Source: CADEGL01 sp050180485 (GTDB lineage Bacteria > Pseudomonadota > Alphaproteobacteria > CADEGL01). Taken from it: a stretch of DNA of 64,000 nt. Each line of letters begins with the position of its first letter. The first letter of the stretch is position 1. The stretch lies in assembly GCA_050180485.1 (NCBI GenBank), contig JBFXED010000015.1, forward strand, positions 1 to 64,000. The letters run 5' to 3'. Shown one piece after another: positions 24,880 through 35,975 of the stretch. Under the pieces are notes generated by a model. It worked only from the letters and a program-made list of their open reading frames with translations, made no database searches and was not told the DNA's origin. Position numbers and translations under genes: made by a program.

Positions 24880-26483
24880 CGGTCATCCGTAGCAGCGTCG
24901 ATTCCCGCGGCGAATCATTCAAGGAGAACGCGCGCGCCATGCGCGCGGTGGTCGAGGATTTGCGCGCCAAGGTGGCCGAGATCAAGCTGGGCGGGCCCGA
25001 GACGTCGCGCCAGCGTCACGTTTCACGTGGCAAGCTGCTCCCCCGCGACCGTGTGCGGACATTGCTCGATCCCGGTGCGCCGTTCCTCGAACTATCGCAA
25101 TTGGCGGCCTACGGCATGTATGGCGGCGAAGTGCCGGCGGCCGGCATCATCACCGGCATCGGCCGCGTCTCGGGCCAGGAATGCGTGGTGGTGGCCAACG
25201 ACGCCACGGTGAAGGGCGGCACCTACTATCCCATCACGGTGAAAAAGCACATCCGCGCCCAGGAAATCGCGCGGCAGAACAATCTGCCCTGCATCTATTT
25301 GGTCGATTCCGGCGGCGCCAACCTGCCCAATCAGGACGAGGTCTTTCCCGACCGCGAGCATTTCGGGCGCATCTTCTTCAACCAGGCCAATATGTCGGCC
25401 CAGCGCATTCCGCAGATCGCGGTGGTGATGGGCTCGTGCACCGCGGGCGGCGCCTATGTGCCCGCCATGTCGGACGAATCGATCATCGTGAAAGGCCAGG
25501 GCACCATTTTCCTGGGCGGCCCGCCGCTGGTGAAGGCGGCCACGGGCGAGGTGGTGACGGCGGAGGAGTTGGGCGGCGCCGACGTCCACACGCGCGTCTC
25601 GGGCGTGGCCGACCATTTCGCGCAAGACGACGCCCATGCGCTGGCGACCGCGCGCCGCATCGTGGCCAACCTCAATCGCGCGAAGAACGTTTCGATGCCG
25701 ACGCGCGCGCCGGTTGCACCGCTCTACGATCCGGCCGAGATCTACGGCATCGTCCCGTCGGATGTGCGAAAGCCCTATGACGTGCGCGAGGTGATCGCGC
25801 GTATCGTGGACGGCAGCGAGCTGGACGAGTTCAAGGCGCTCTACGGCCCGACGCTCGTGTGCGGCTTCGCCCATATCTACGGCTATCCCGTGGGCATCAT
25901 CGCCAATAACGGCATCCTGTTCTCGGAATCGGCGCTCAAGGCCGCGCACTTCATCGAGCTGTGCTGCCAGCGCGGTATCCCGCTGGTCTTCCTGCAGAAC
26001 ATCGCGGGCTTCATGGTCGGTAAGAAATACGAGGCCGGCGGTATCGCGCGCGACGGCGCCAAGATGGTCACGGCCGTGGCTTCGGCCAACGTGCCGAAGT
26101 TCACCGTGATCATCGGCGGCAGCTACGGCGCGGGGAACTACGCCATGTGCGGCCGCGGCTATGACCCGCGCCTGATCTGGATGTGGCCGAACTCCCGCAT
26201 CTCCGTCATGGGCGGCGAGCAGGCGGCCAGCGTCCTGGCCCAGGTGCGTCGCGACAATATCGAGGCGCGCGGGGAAAAGTGGCCGGCCGACGAGGAGGAG
26301 AAGTTTAAGGCGCCGATCCGCGCGCAGTATGAAAGCCAGGGTCACCCTTACTACGCCAGCGCGCGCCTGTGGGACGACGGGGTGATCGACCCGGCCGAGA
26401 CGCGTATGGCGCTCGGCCTCGGTATCTCTGCCTCCCTCAACGCCCCCATCGAGCCGACGCGCTTTGGCGTCTTCCGGATGTGA
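24876..26483 (+). CDS. liuB: Methylcrotonyl-CoA carboxylase, carboxyltransferase (beta) subunit
   Basis: 535 residues, the usual size. Two crotonase-like carboxyltransferase halves: ..GRVSGQECVVVANDATVKGG.. and ..QAGGIARDGAKM..-type region ..GKKYEAGGIARDGAKMV.., with ..SCTAGGAYVPAMSDE.. and ..GGSYGAGNYAMCGR.. forming the acyl-CoA and carboxybiotin sites. ..YVPAMSDESIIVKGQGTIF.. is typical of MccB rather than PccB. Transfers CO2 from biotin to 3-methylcrotonyl-CoA. ATG 24876 overlaps the HD gene stop by 4 bp. The partner is the biotin subunit at 28997. Confidence 0.93.
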   Translation: MTVIRSSVDSRGESFKENARAMRAVVEDLRAKVAEIKLGGPETSRQRHVSRGKLLPRDRVRTLLDPGAPFLELSQLAAYGMYGGEVPAAGIITGIGRVSGQECVVVANDATVKGGTYYPITVKKHIRAQEIARQNNLPCIYLVDSGGANLPNQDEVFPDREHFGRIFFNQANMSAQRIPQIAVVMGSCTAGGAYVPAMSDESIIVKGQGTIFLGGPPLVKAATGEVVTAEELGGADVHTRVSGVADHFAQDDAHALATARRIVANLNRAKNVSMPTRAPVAPLYDPAEIYGIVPSDVRKPYDVREVIARIVDGSELDEFKALYGPTLVCGFAHIYGYPVGIIANNGILFSESALKAAHFIELCCQRGIPLVFLQNIAGFMVGKKYEAGGIARDGAKMVTAVASANVPKFTVIIGGSYGAGNYAMCGRGYDPRLIWMWPNSRISVMGGEQAASVLAQVRRDNIEARGEKWPADEEEKFKAPIRAQYESQGHPYYASARLWDDGVIDPAETRMALGLGISASLNAPIEPTRFGVFRM

Positions 26484-26487
26484 CGCC

Positions 26488-27273
26488 ATGAGCGATGCCA
26501 TCCAGATCTCCGTCGATGCCGACGGCCAGGCCAGGGTCACCCTGAACCGGCCGGAGGTTCACAACGCCTTCGACGACGCGCTGATCGCCCGCTTGACTGA
26601 GACCTTCGAGTCCCTGGGTAATCGGGACGATGTGCGCGTGGTGGTGGTAGCCGCCAACGGCAAGAGTTTCTCGGCGGGGGCGGACCTTGGCTGGATGCGG
26701 CGGATGGCCAACTATTTGGAGGCCGAGAACCGCGCCGACGCCGAGCAGCTCGCGCGGCTGATCCACGTGCTCGATTCGTTGCCCAAGCCCACGGTCGCGC
26801 GGGTGCAAGGTGCCGCGATCGGCGGCGGCGTCGGGCTGGTCGCGGCCTGTGATGTGGCGATTGCATCCGAAGCGGCTTCCTTCGCGCTGTCCGAAGTGCG
26901 GCTCGGCCTCATCCCCGCGGTTATCAGCCCCTATGTCATCGGCGCCATCGGCCCGCGCCAGGCGCGGCGCTACATGCTGACGGCCGAGCGCTTCGATGCG
27001 GTGGAGGCCAAGCGGATCGGCTTGGTCCACGACACGGTTCCGGCGGCGAACCTGGATGCCGCGGTCGACGCCGTCGTCACCGCGCTCCTGCTGGGCGGAC
27101 CGGAAGCGGTGCGCGAGTCCAAGGCGTTGGCTCGCGACGTCGGCGGCAGCCCGGATGAGGAGACGCGCGCCGATACCGCGCGGCGCATCGCGCGATTGCG
27201 CGCCTCGCCCGAAGGGAAGGAGGGCGTCTCGTCCTTCCTTGAGAAGCGCAAGCCGCGCTGGCAGGCGCCGTGA
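26488..27273 (+). CDS. liuC: Methylglutaconyl-CoA hydratase (enoyl-CoA hydratase family)
   Basis: 261 residues. Crotonase fold with ..FSAGADLGWMRRM.. (oxyanion hole and the GADLxWM segment characteristic of LiuC-type hydratases), ..GGVGLVAACDVAIAS.. and ..LSEVRLGLIPAVISPYVI... Hydrates 3-methylglutaconyl-CoA to HMG-CoA. It lies immediately after liuB. A related gene follows with a 4-bp overlap, so one of the two may serve another substrate. Confidence 0.88.
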   Translation: MSDAIQISVDADGQARVTLNRPEVHNAFDDALIARLTETFESLGNRDDVRVVVVAANGKSFSAGADLGWMRRMANYLEAENRADAEQLARLIHVLDSLPKPTVARVQGAAIGGGVGLVAACDVAIASEAASFALSEVRLGLIPAVISPYVIGAIGPRQARRYMLTAERFDAVEAKRIGLVHDTVPAANLDAAVDAVVTALLLGGPEAVRESKALARDVGGSPDEETRADTARRIARLRASPEGKEGVSSFLEKRKPRWQAP

Positions 27274-28070
27274 GCGAAGCGATCGTCCTTCATACGGTGG
27301 ATGCGCGCGGCGTCGCCACGGTGACGTTGAACCGGCCGGAATTGCACAACGCCTATAACGGCGACCTGATCGACGGCATCGCCTCGGCCTTCGGCGCCTT
27401 GCGCAACGACCCCCACGTGCGCGCCGTGGTTCTGCGCGCCAACGGCAAGCATTTCTCGGCGGGGGCCGATCTCGGTTGGCTGCGCCAGGCGGCGGACTTC
27501 ACGCCCGAGCAGAATCTGGATTTCTCGCTGCGCACCACGGGCGCCATGCGCGCGCTGATGGAGTTTCCCGTACCGACCGTGGCGCTGGTGCACGGCGCGT
27601 GCTTCGGCGGCGGCACGGGGCTGGTTGCAGCCTGCGATATCGCCATCGCGGGCGCGGACTCGACCTTTGCGCTGACCGAGGTGCGCGTGGGTGTGAACCC
27701 GGCGCCGATCATGCGCCCCATGAACGCCGCCATTGGGCCGCGCCAGGCGCGGCGCTATGCCCTGACCGGCGAGCGATTCGACGCGGCGGAAGCCCGCCGC
27801 ATCGGCCTGGTGCATGAGGCCGTGCCGCGCGAGGAGCTGGAGACCGCGCTCTCCCGCATCGTCGACGCGCTGCTTCTCGGCGGGCCGCAGGCGCTGCGCG
27901 AAACCAAAGCATTGGCTTTCGCAGTGGGCGAGCTTTCGACCGACGATGCCACCGTGCGCGCGATGGCGACCGTGGCCGCCAAGCGCCGTGCCTCCGCCGA
28001 GGCACGCGAGGGGCTGGGCGCTTTCCTGGCGAAGCGGCTGCCTGCCTGGGCGCCGAAGGGAGGCGCTTGA
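27270..28070 (+). CDS. Second enoyl-CoA hydratase/isomerase-family protein
   Basis: 266 residues, GTG start at 27270 overlapping liuC stop (GTGA). Clearly paralogous to the preceding protein: ..HFSAGADLGWLRQAADF.., ..GGGTGLVAACDIAIAG.., ..LTEVRVGVNPAPIMRPM... A Pro-Ala-Pro change sits where liuC has IPAVISP, in the region that supports the second catalytic Glu. A tandem duplicate that may be specialised for another enoyl-CoA, or forms a heteromer. Confidence 0.85.
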   Translation: MSEAIVLHTVDARGVATVTLNRPELHNAYNGDLIDGIASAFGALRNDPHVRAVVLRANGKHFSAGADLGWLRQAADFTPEQNLDFSLRTTGAMRALMEFPVPTVALVHGACFGGGTGLVAACDIAIAGADSTFALTEVRVGVNPAPIMRPMNAAIGPRQARRYALTGERFDAAEARRIGLVHEAVPREELETALSRIVDALLLGGPQALRETKALAFAVGELSTDDATVRAMATVAAKRRASAEAREGLGAFLAKRLPAWAPKGGA

Positions 28071-28996
28071 ATGCGTGCGCGTCATCAACCGCTCGCGGCC
28101 TTCGCGCTTACCGCGATTCTCATCCTTCTCGTCGCCTCGTCGGTCGCCGAGTCCGTCAACTATTTTTATCTTTTGGTGATCGGTCTGGTGGCGGCCTCGG
28201 TGACCGTGTTCACCATCATGTTCCCGACCTCTTACTTCTTCTCAATCGCGCTGGCGAACTTCTTGGTCGTCTATACCTGCGTCTTCACCTTCATCCGCCT
28301 CACGGCTTTCTCCAGTTTGGAAGCCTGGGTTGTGCATGCCGGCTACGCGATGCCCGTGGTCGCATTCGTCGCCGGCGCGATCTGGCACCGCCAGGCCATA
28401 CGCTCGATCGTCCATGCGGCTGAAGCCAGCCATCGCCCGCAATTCCTGCGCGCATTTACGTGGCTCGTTCCGCTGATGTTCCTCACGGCACTGGCGTTCT
28501 TTGTACCGATCTATGGGCTTTCGCATGAGATGGAAGGGATGCTGTTCCTTCTCAAGATGGCGGTCGCCTCTGCTGTCGTGCTGTTGGCGAGCCGGTACAT
28601 GGCCATCTTCCTCTTGGATGCGGGGCTTCTCTTCGAGGGATTTTTCACCCATGCCGGTCGCCTGTTCCTGCCGGCTTTCGCTTTCCTGACGTTTTATTCG
28701 CTTCTGGTCATCGTCTTCGCGTGCATCTACCGCATCATGGATCGCATCTCGACTCATGGCGTGTTTTTGGTTCTGGGGCAGGTGAAGCGCATCAGCTTTC
28801 CCGAAGCGATCTATTATTCGGTCGCGACCATCAGTGCCTTAGGCTCGGGCGATATCGTGCCGACGCACGACATCGTGCGCATCGCGTCGGCGGTCGAAGT
28901 GGTATGCGGCGTACTGCTCCTGATGTTCGGCGTCAGCGAGCTGATCACCTATGCCCGCCGCCGGGATGCCGCCCATTCCCACGACCGGAAAAATCC

Positions 28997-29000
<4 letters not shown>
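28071..29000 (+). CDS. Multi-pass membrane protein with ion-channel pore domain
   Basis: 309 residues. Around six N-terminal hydrophobic helices are followed by a C-terminal two-helix pore module: ..FPEAIYYSVATISALGSGDIVP.. matches the K+ channel pore helix and filter (TxGxGD-like, with ALGSGD in place of TVGYGD). It is flanked by helices ..LVIVFACIYRIMD.. and ..VVCGVLLLMFGVSELITYA... Ion_trans_2-type channel is the best fit; the ion is uncertain because the filter is altered. It starts right after the hydratase stop and overlaps mccA by 4 bp, an unusual place for a channel. Confidence 0.75.
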
Positions 29001-31017
<2,017 letters not shown>

Positions 31018-31021
<4 letters not shown>

Positions 31022-31389
31022 GAATCGGCGCGGTCAGCATCTACGTCTCCGACCAAGACGCGGCGCTCGCCTTCTGGATCGAGCGGGCGGGCTTTGAGCT
31101 GCGCTTCTCGGCGCCCATGGGCAGCGACGGCGGGCGCTGGATCGAGGTCGGGCCGCCCGGCGCCGAATCCGCCATCGTCCTCTACCCGCGCGCGATGATG
31201 GCCGACTGGGCCCAGCACAAACCCTCGATCGTGTTCGAATGCGGCGACATCCACGTCACGCACGAGAGCATGGCCGCGCGCGGCGTCACCTTCACGCAAG
31301 CGCCCAAGCGCCTGCCTTGGGGCATGTTCGCGGCCTTCGTCGATCCCGACGGCAACTGGTTCGGCCTGCGCGAGCGGCGCGTGTCGTGA
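31018..31389 (+). CDS. VOC-superfamily (glyoxalase-like) protein
   Basis: 123 residues, ATG overlapping mccA stop by 4 bp. Single vicinal-oxygen-chelate domain: ..VSIYVSDQDAALAFWIERAG.. and ..GMFAAFVDPDGNWFGLRE.. . Members include glyoxalases, epimerases and dioxygenases. Metal ligands cannot be assigned with certainty here. The gene's placement between the carboxylase and HMG-CoA lyase suggests an accessory role in acyl-CoA turnover or aldehyde detoxification. Confidence 0.8.
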
Positions 31390-32294
31390 TGCGCCTGCCG
31401 AAGTCGGTCAAGCTCGTCGATGTCGGCCCGCGCGACGGGCTGCAGAACGAGGCCAAGAGCGTTCCGGCCCAAGCCAAGATCGCCTTCATCGAGCGGCTGG
31501 CCGAGGCGGGCATCCCATCGGTCGAGGCCGGCGCCTTCGTCTCGCCGAAATGGGTGCCCCAGATGGCCGACACGGCGCAAGTTTTGGCCGGCCTCAAGCG
31601 CAAGTCGGGCACGTCCTATCCGGTCTTGGTGCCCAACATGAAGGGCTTCGAGGCCGCGGTCGCGGCGAATGTCGAGGAGATCGCGGTCTTTGGCGCCGCG
31701 TCCGAAAGCTTCTCGCAAAAGAACATCAACTGCTCCATCGCCGAAAGCCTGGAGCGTTTCGCGCCCGTGGTGGCCGCGGCGAAGGACAAGCGTATCCGCG
31801 TGCGCGGCTATGTCTCCTGCGTGCTAGGCTGCCCCTATGAGGGCGAGATCGCGGCCCAGGCCGTCGCCGACGTCGCGGCCAAGCTTTACGCAATGGGCTG
31901 CTACGAGGTTTCGCTCGGCGACACGATCGGCGTCGGCACGCCGGCCAAGGCGCAAGCCATGCTCGACGCGGTCGCCGTGCGCGTGCCGGTCGAGCATCTG
32001 GCCGTGCATTTCCACGACACCTACGGCCAGGCGCTGGCCAACATCCTGGCCTGCCTCGAACGCGGCGTTTCGGTGGCCGATGCCTCGACCGCGGGCCTCG
32101 GCGGCTGTCCGTATGCGAAGGGCGCGTCCGGCAACGTCGCGACCGAGGACGTGCTCTACATGCTGAACGGTCTCGGCATCGAGACCGGCGTCGACCTCGA
32201 CCAGGTCGCGCGCGCCGGCTGGGCCATCTCCGATCTGCTCGACCGCAAGCCCGCCTCCAAGGTCTCGCTCGCGCTTCGGGCGAAGGCGAACTGA
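31389..32294 (+). CDS. liuE: Hydroxymethylglutaryl-CoA lyase
   Basis: 301 residues, start ATG 31389 overlapping the VOC stop (TGATG). TIM-barrel lyase with DVGPRDGLQNE at the N-terminus (metal-binding Asp, catalytic Arg), ..HFHDTYGQALAN.. (His ligands) and ..GLGGCPYAKGASGNVATED.. containing the active-site Cys. Splits HMG-CoA into acetoacetate and acetyl-CoA, the last carbon-cleaving step of leucine degradation. Last gene of the operon; a REP-like hairpin follows directly. Confidence 0.94.
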   Translation: MRLPKSVKLVDVGPRDGLQNEAKSVPAQAKIAFIERLAEAGIPSVEAGAFVSPKWVPQMADTAQVLAGLKRKSGTSYPVLVPNMKGFEAAVAANVEEIAVFGAASESFSQKNINCSIAESLERFAPVVAAAKDKRIRVRGYVSCVLGCPYEGEIAAQAVADVAAKLYAMGCYEVSLGDTIGVGTPAKAQAMLDAVAVRVPVEHLAVHFHDTYGQALANILACLERGVSVADASTAGLGGCPYAKGASGNVATEDVLYMLNGLGIETGVDLDQVARAGWAISDLLDRKPASKVSLALRAKAN

Positions 32295-32363
32295 CCTCAC
32301 CCTTCGACGAGCTCAGGGTGAGGGCTTAACAAAAGCCTCATGCTGAGCCCGTCGAAGCATGGG
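32295..32363. repeat. REP-like inverted repeat (family 1, copy 2)
   Basis: CCTCACCCTTCGACGAGCTC.. and ..CTGAGCCCGTCGAAGCATG form a long imperfect hairpin directly after the liuE stop. May stabilise the 3' end of the long operon mRNA or end transcription. Confidence 0.75.
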
Positions 32364-32478
32364 ACTTCGCGCGCGAGCCGCGGAACCAAATCTCTCCCGA
32401 AACATTCATCAAGCACCCTCCGTCCCGGCGCGGGGAAGGCGCGACGGCGGCTTGATGATTCCAACGGAGAGAACACCC

Positions 32479-32865
32479 ATGAAGAAGCATGTCCTGGCCA
32501 GCGCGCTTGTGCTGGCGACCGCCTTCACCGCCGCGCCCGCCTTCGCGCAAGGCTCGCCCCAGGTGGTCCAGATCACCCGCGTCGAGCTGAAGACGGTCGA
32601 TGCCGGCTTCCGCGCGTCCAAGGTGATCGGCAGCACCGTCTATAACGACGCCAACGATTCCATCGGCACGATCGACGACATCCTCATCACCCGCGACGGC
32701 AAGGAGCCCTATGCGGTCCTCTCCGTCGGCGGCTTCCTCGGCATGGGCACCAAGCTGGTCGTGGTGCGCTACGACAGCCTGAAGTTCGGCAAGGACAAGA
32801 CGATCCTGCCGGGCGGCACCAAGGACGGGCTGAAGGCTTTGCCCGAGTTTAAATACGCCAACTAA
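32479..32865 (+). CDS. Exported PRC-barrel domain protein
   Basis: 128 residues from ATG 32479 (CGGAGAG upstream). Signal peptide MKKHVLASALVLATAFTAAPAFA, then a PRC-barrel: ..FRASKVIGSTVYNDANDSIG.. and ..LITRDGKEPYAVLSVGGFLG... Exported PRC-barrel proteins occur in many alphaproteobacteria, often stress-linked. The specific role is unknown. Followed by a terminator, so monocistronic. Confidence 0.82.
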   Translation: MKKHVLASALVLATAFTAAPAFAQGSPQVVQITRVELKTVDAGFRASKVIGSTVYNDANDSIGTIDDILITRDGKEPYAVLSVGGFLGMGTKLVVVRYDSLKFGKDKTILPGGTKDGLKALPEFKYAN

Positions 32866-32893
32866 GTCCGGCCCTCCCGGATACACAGGAAAG

Positions 32894-32922
32894 GTCCGCG
32901 GGGGCGACTCCGCGGGCTTTTT
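32894..32922 (+). terminator. Rho-independent terminator
   Basis: Stem GTCCGCGG / CCGCGGGC with an 8-nt loop and a following run of five T, 29 bp after the PRC-barrel gene. Confidence 0.7.
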
Positions 32923-32936
32923 CGCGCCGGTTGCGG

Positions 32937-33014
32937 AGGCTCACCCTTCGACAAGCTCAGGGTGAGGATTCTTTAAAAAAGGAAGTCCTCATGCTGAGCC
33001 CGTCGAAGCATGAG
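32937..33014. repeat. REP-like inverted repeat (family 1, copy 3)
   Basis: GGCTCACCCTTCGACAAGCTC.. paired with ..CTGAGCCCGTCGAAGCATGAGC around a TTTAAAAAAGG loop. Same family as at 10208 and 32295. Confidence 0.75.
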
Positions 33015-33115
33015 CTTCATCCCGCCCGTTCCGATATCCGAACATACGTCGACTATTTGAACGCCGCCCCCGCTTTCTCCATACTTGGCCCGTCACACGC
33101 CCGCCGGAGGAAGCG

Positions 33116-34015
33116 ATGCCTTCGCCGCTCACGTTCGAGCCCATCTCGGCCGCCATCGGCGCCACGGTGCGCGGCATCGACCTCAACCGCGCGGACGACG
33201 CCGACTACCAGGCGCTCTACGACGCGCTGATGAAATATTCGGTGCTGGTCTTCCGCAACCAGAAGCTGACGCCCAAGGCGCATGTCGCGCTGGCGGAAAG
33301 CTTCGGCCCGTTGCGGCCGCGCCATCCGTTCTTCCCCTCGGTCGCGGGCTACGACCCCATCGCCATCATCGCCGACAGCGAGGCCAGCCCGCCCGAGAAC
33401 GAGATCTGGCACGCCGACATGACGGCCGATCCCGTGCCGCCCTTCGGCTCCGTGCTGCACATCCAGACCGTGCCGCCCGTGGGCGGCGACACGCTGTGGT
33501 GCAGCATGCACGCGGTGCACGACGCGCTCTCGCCCGAGATGCAGCGCTTTCTGGCCACGCTCACCGCCGCGCACGACACCGAGTACGCCTATCGCGACGC
33601 GCTGGCCAACAACAAGGGCGACGACCGCGTGGGCGTCCTGCGCCGCACGGAAAAGGGCGAGGGCAACCGGCGCAGCCACCCTGTCTGCATGCCGCATCCC
33701 AGCACGGGCCGGCCCGTGGTTTATCTAAACGCGGCCTTTACCATGCACATCGAGGGGCTGAGCAAGCGCGAAAGCGATTCGATCCTCGACATGGTGCAGC
33801 GCCTGGTGAACACGCCGCGCTTCCAGATGCGCCTCAAGTGGGAGCCCGACACGGTCGCCATCTTCGACAATTTCGCGACCCAGCATCATGCCATCGGCGA
33901 CCACTATCCCAACCGCCGCGTCATGCACCGCGTGACCATCGCCGGCGATCGCCGCCTCAACACGAGCCCGTTCCAGGCGACGCGCATGTTTTCCAGCGCG
34001 TCGCCCCGGACTTGA
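33116..34015 (+). CDS. TauD/TfdA-family Fe(II)/2-oxoglutarate dioxygenase
   Basis: 299 residues. Iron facial triad: His99-x-Asp101 in EIWHADMTADP and the distal His about 271 in RRVMHRVTIAG. The Arg four residues later binds the 2-oxoglutarate carboxylate. N-terminal ..GATVRGIDLNRADDAD.. and ..VLVFRNQKLTPKAHVA.. are typical of TfdA/TauD. Hydroxylates an unknown organic acid, sulfonate or ether. The last five codons and the stop lie inside a dispersed repeat, so the native C-terminus may have been replaced. Confidence 0.88.
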   Translation: MPSPLTFEPISAAIGATVRGIDLNRADDADYQALYDALMKYSVLVFRNQKLTPKAHVALAESFGPLRPRHPFFPSVAGYDPIAIIADSEASPPENEIWHADMTADPVPPFGSVLHIQTVPPVGGDTLWCSMHAVHDALSPEMQRFLATLTAAHDTEYAYRDALANNKGDDRVGVLRRTEKGEGNRRSHPVCMPHPSTGRPVVYLNAAFTMHIEGLSKRESDSILDMVQRLVNTPRFQMRLKWEPDTVAIFDNFATQHHAIGDHYPNRRVMHRVTIAGDRRLNTSPFQATRMFSSASPRT

Positions 34016-34117
34016 TCCGGGGCCTAGTCGCGCGGAGCGCGCCATGAGTCACACGCCGGCCAGACGGCCGGCACTGATCGACGTATACGTCGATCGGCTC
34101 GGAGGCCGGGGTGACGA
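34000..34117. repeat. Dispersed palindromic element (family 2, copy A)
   Basis: Begins GTCGCCCCGGACTTGATCC and ends CCGGGGTGACGA, with GATCGACGTATACGTCGATC, a perfect 20-bp palindrome, at 34076-34095. A sister copy lies at 41201-41336. The element invades the 3' end of the TauD gene. Confidence 0.75.
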
Positions 34118-34126
34118 AAAGAAAGC

Positions 34127-34251
34127 ACCCACCTCTCCCTTCCCTCTCCCCCCGCAAGCGGGCGGAGAGGGTGAATAAGGAAAGGCTCGCCTTACTTATT
34201 TCTCCCTCTCCGCCCTTTGGGGGGAGAGGGGTTGGGGAGAGGTGGGTGCTC
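34127..34251. repeat. Large inverted repeat of pyrimidine/purine arms
   Basis: Left arm CCCACCTCTCCCTTCCCTCT and right arm AGAGGGGTTGGGGAGAGGTG are complementary around a centre containing GGCGGAGAGGG and CCCTCTCCGCC. This can form a long hairpin downstream of the TauD gene and upstream of the amidohydrolase. No gene is present here. Confidence 0.7.
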
Positions 34252-34329
34252 GCCACCGGAAAAGCCTCCGCCTAGCCCCGCCCGCCGCTGCCCACTAGAC
34301 TCGCCCGTAGTCGTCGAAGCGGGGCTTCC

Positions 34330-35838
34330 ATGCCGATTCTCGTGCGGGGCGGGTTGGTGATCGCGGAGGGCGGCCGCATCGAGGGCGGCGCGGTGCGCAT
34401 CGAGGGCAACCGCATCGCCTGGATCGGCAAGGACGGCCAGGCGGCCGCGCGCGCCGACGCCCCCGGCACCACCGTGATCGACGCCAGCCGCGCCATCGTG
34501 CTGCCCGGCCTGATCAACGCCCACACCCATTCGAACGAAGCCTTCGAGCAGGGCGCCTACGACAACATGCCGCTCGAAGTGTGGATGATGCACAACATGC
34601 CGCCCTTCGGCATGAAGCGCCTGTCCGAGCGCGACCATTATCTGCGCACCATGCTCTGCGCGGTCGAGAGCATCCGCAGCGGCGTCACCACCATCCAGGA
34701 CGACATCCTGACCTTCTTCGAGCCCGAGGCCGTGGACGGCGCGGTGAATGCCTATCGCGACATCGGCCTGCACGCGGTCGTCACCGTCACCATGCTGGAT
34801 TGCGGCTTCCTCGACCGCCGCCCGTTCCTGCGCGAGCTGGTGCCGCCGGACCTGGCGGCCGAGCTCGACGCCTTGCCCGTGCCTGCGCGCGCCGAGCAGA
34901 TCGCGCTCTTCATGGATCATTTCCGCCGCTGGCACGCGCCGGAGAACGGCATCTCCATCATCCCCGCGCCCACCAGCCCCCAGCGCTGCTCCAACGAACT
35001 GTTGCAGGAGGCGGCGGACATCGCGGCTCGCTACGACCTGGCCATGCACATCCACACCGACGAGACCAAGACGCAGGCCGTGGCCGCGCGCCACTTCTGG
35101 GGCAAGAGCCTGGTCGAGCGCCTTTCCGAACTCGGCGTGCTCTCGCCGCGCCTGTCGCTCAACCACGGCATCTGGCTGACGCCAAAGGATATCGGCCTCG
35201 TGGGCGAGGCCGGCTGCTCGGTCACCCACAACCCGCTCTCCAACATGAAGCTGGGCTCGGGCGTCTGCCCCGTGCGCGCGCTGCTCGACGCCGGCGCCAA
35301 CGTGGCCCTCGGCACCGACGGATTGTCCTCCAGCGACACGGCCGATCTGATGGAGGCGCTGCGCGCGGCGGCGCTGGTGCACAAGCTGGGCGGCTTCGAG
35401 CCCGAACGCTGGATCTCGGCGCACGAGGCGTTCCACATGGGCACGCACGGCGGCGCCGCCAGCACCAACATGGCCCACGACGTGGGCAGCCTGGCGGTGG
35501 GCAAGAAGGCCGACCTCATCCTGCTCGACCGCGACGCCTGGGGCTTCATCCCGCTCCACGACCCGATCCGCCAGATGGCCTATTCGGTCACCTCGGAAAC
35601 CGTCACCACCTCCATCATCGACGGCCGCATCGTGATGCGCGACCGCAAGCTGACGCTGGTGGACGAGGGGGCCCTAAAAGCCCAGGTGCAGGAGGCCGCC
35701 GAACGCTTCCGCCGCGACCACTGGCCCGCCCTGCAGGCCGGCGCCGCGCGCGTGGCGCCCTACATCCGCCAGATGCACGATAAGGCGACGGCGATGGAGA
35801 TTGATTTTGGGCATGAGCCACGGGTGAGGCCAGTATAA
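34330..35838 (+). CDS. Amidohydrolase-family metal-dependent deaminase/chlorohydrolase
   Basis: 502 residues. Metal-dependent hydrolase TIM barrel: NAHTHSNEAF (HxH ligands, about residue 62), ..AMHIHTDETKTQ.. (His), ..LNHGIWLTPKDI.. (His) and ..NVALGTDGLSSSDTADLM.. (Asp). The order matches the AtzA/TrzN/SsnA/guanine-deaminase branch, which releases ammonia or halide from N-heterocycles. Cytoplasmic. No pathway partner adjoins it, so the substrate is undefined. It is the last GC-rich gene before the AT-richer defence island. Confidence 0.87.
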   Translation: MPILVRGGLVIAEGGRIEGGAVRIEGNRIAWIGKDGQAAARADAPGTTVIDASRAIVLPGLINAHTHSNEAFEQGAYDNMPLEVWMMHNMPPFGMKRLSERDHYLRTMLCAVESIRSGVTTIQDDILTFFEPEAVDGAVNAYRDIGLHAVVTVTMLDCGFLDRRPFLRELVPPDLAAELDALPVPARAEQIALFMDHFRRWHAPENGISIIPAPTSPQRCSNELLQEAADIAARYDLAMHIHTDETKTQAVAARHFWGKSLVERLSELGVLSPRLSLNHGIWLTPKDIGLVGEAGCSVTHNPLSNMKLGSGVCPVRALLDAGANVALGTDGLSSSDTADLMEALRAAALVHKLGGFEPERWISAHEAFHMGTHGGAASTNMAHDVGSLAVGKKADLILLDRDAWGFIPLHDPIRQMAYSVTSETVTTSIIDGRIVMRDRKLTLVDEGALKAQVQEAAERFRRDHWPALQAGAARVAPYIRQMHDKATAMEIDFGHEPRVRPV

Positions 35839-35975
35839 AAGAAATAACGCCAATTCTCTAAGTAATCATGAAAAGCATAAGCGCCGCCTAGTAGTTATTC
35901 ACTACTCGAACGCTTGCAACGACCCCCAAACAATGGTGAGTTTGAACAGTCGCCATAGATGAGCCGGGGCCGCCT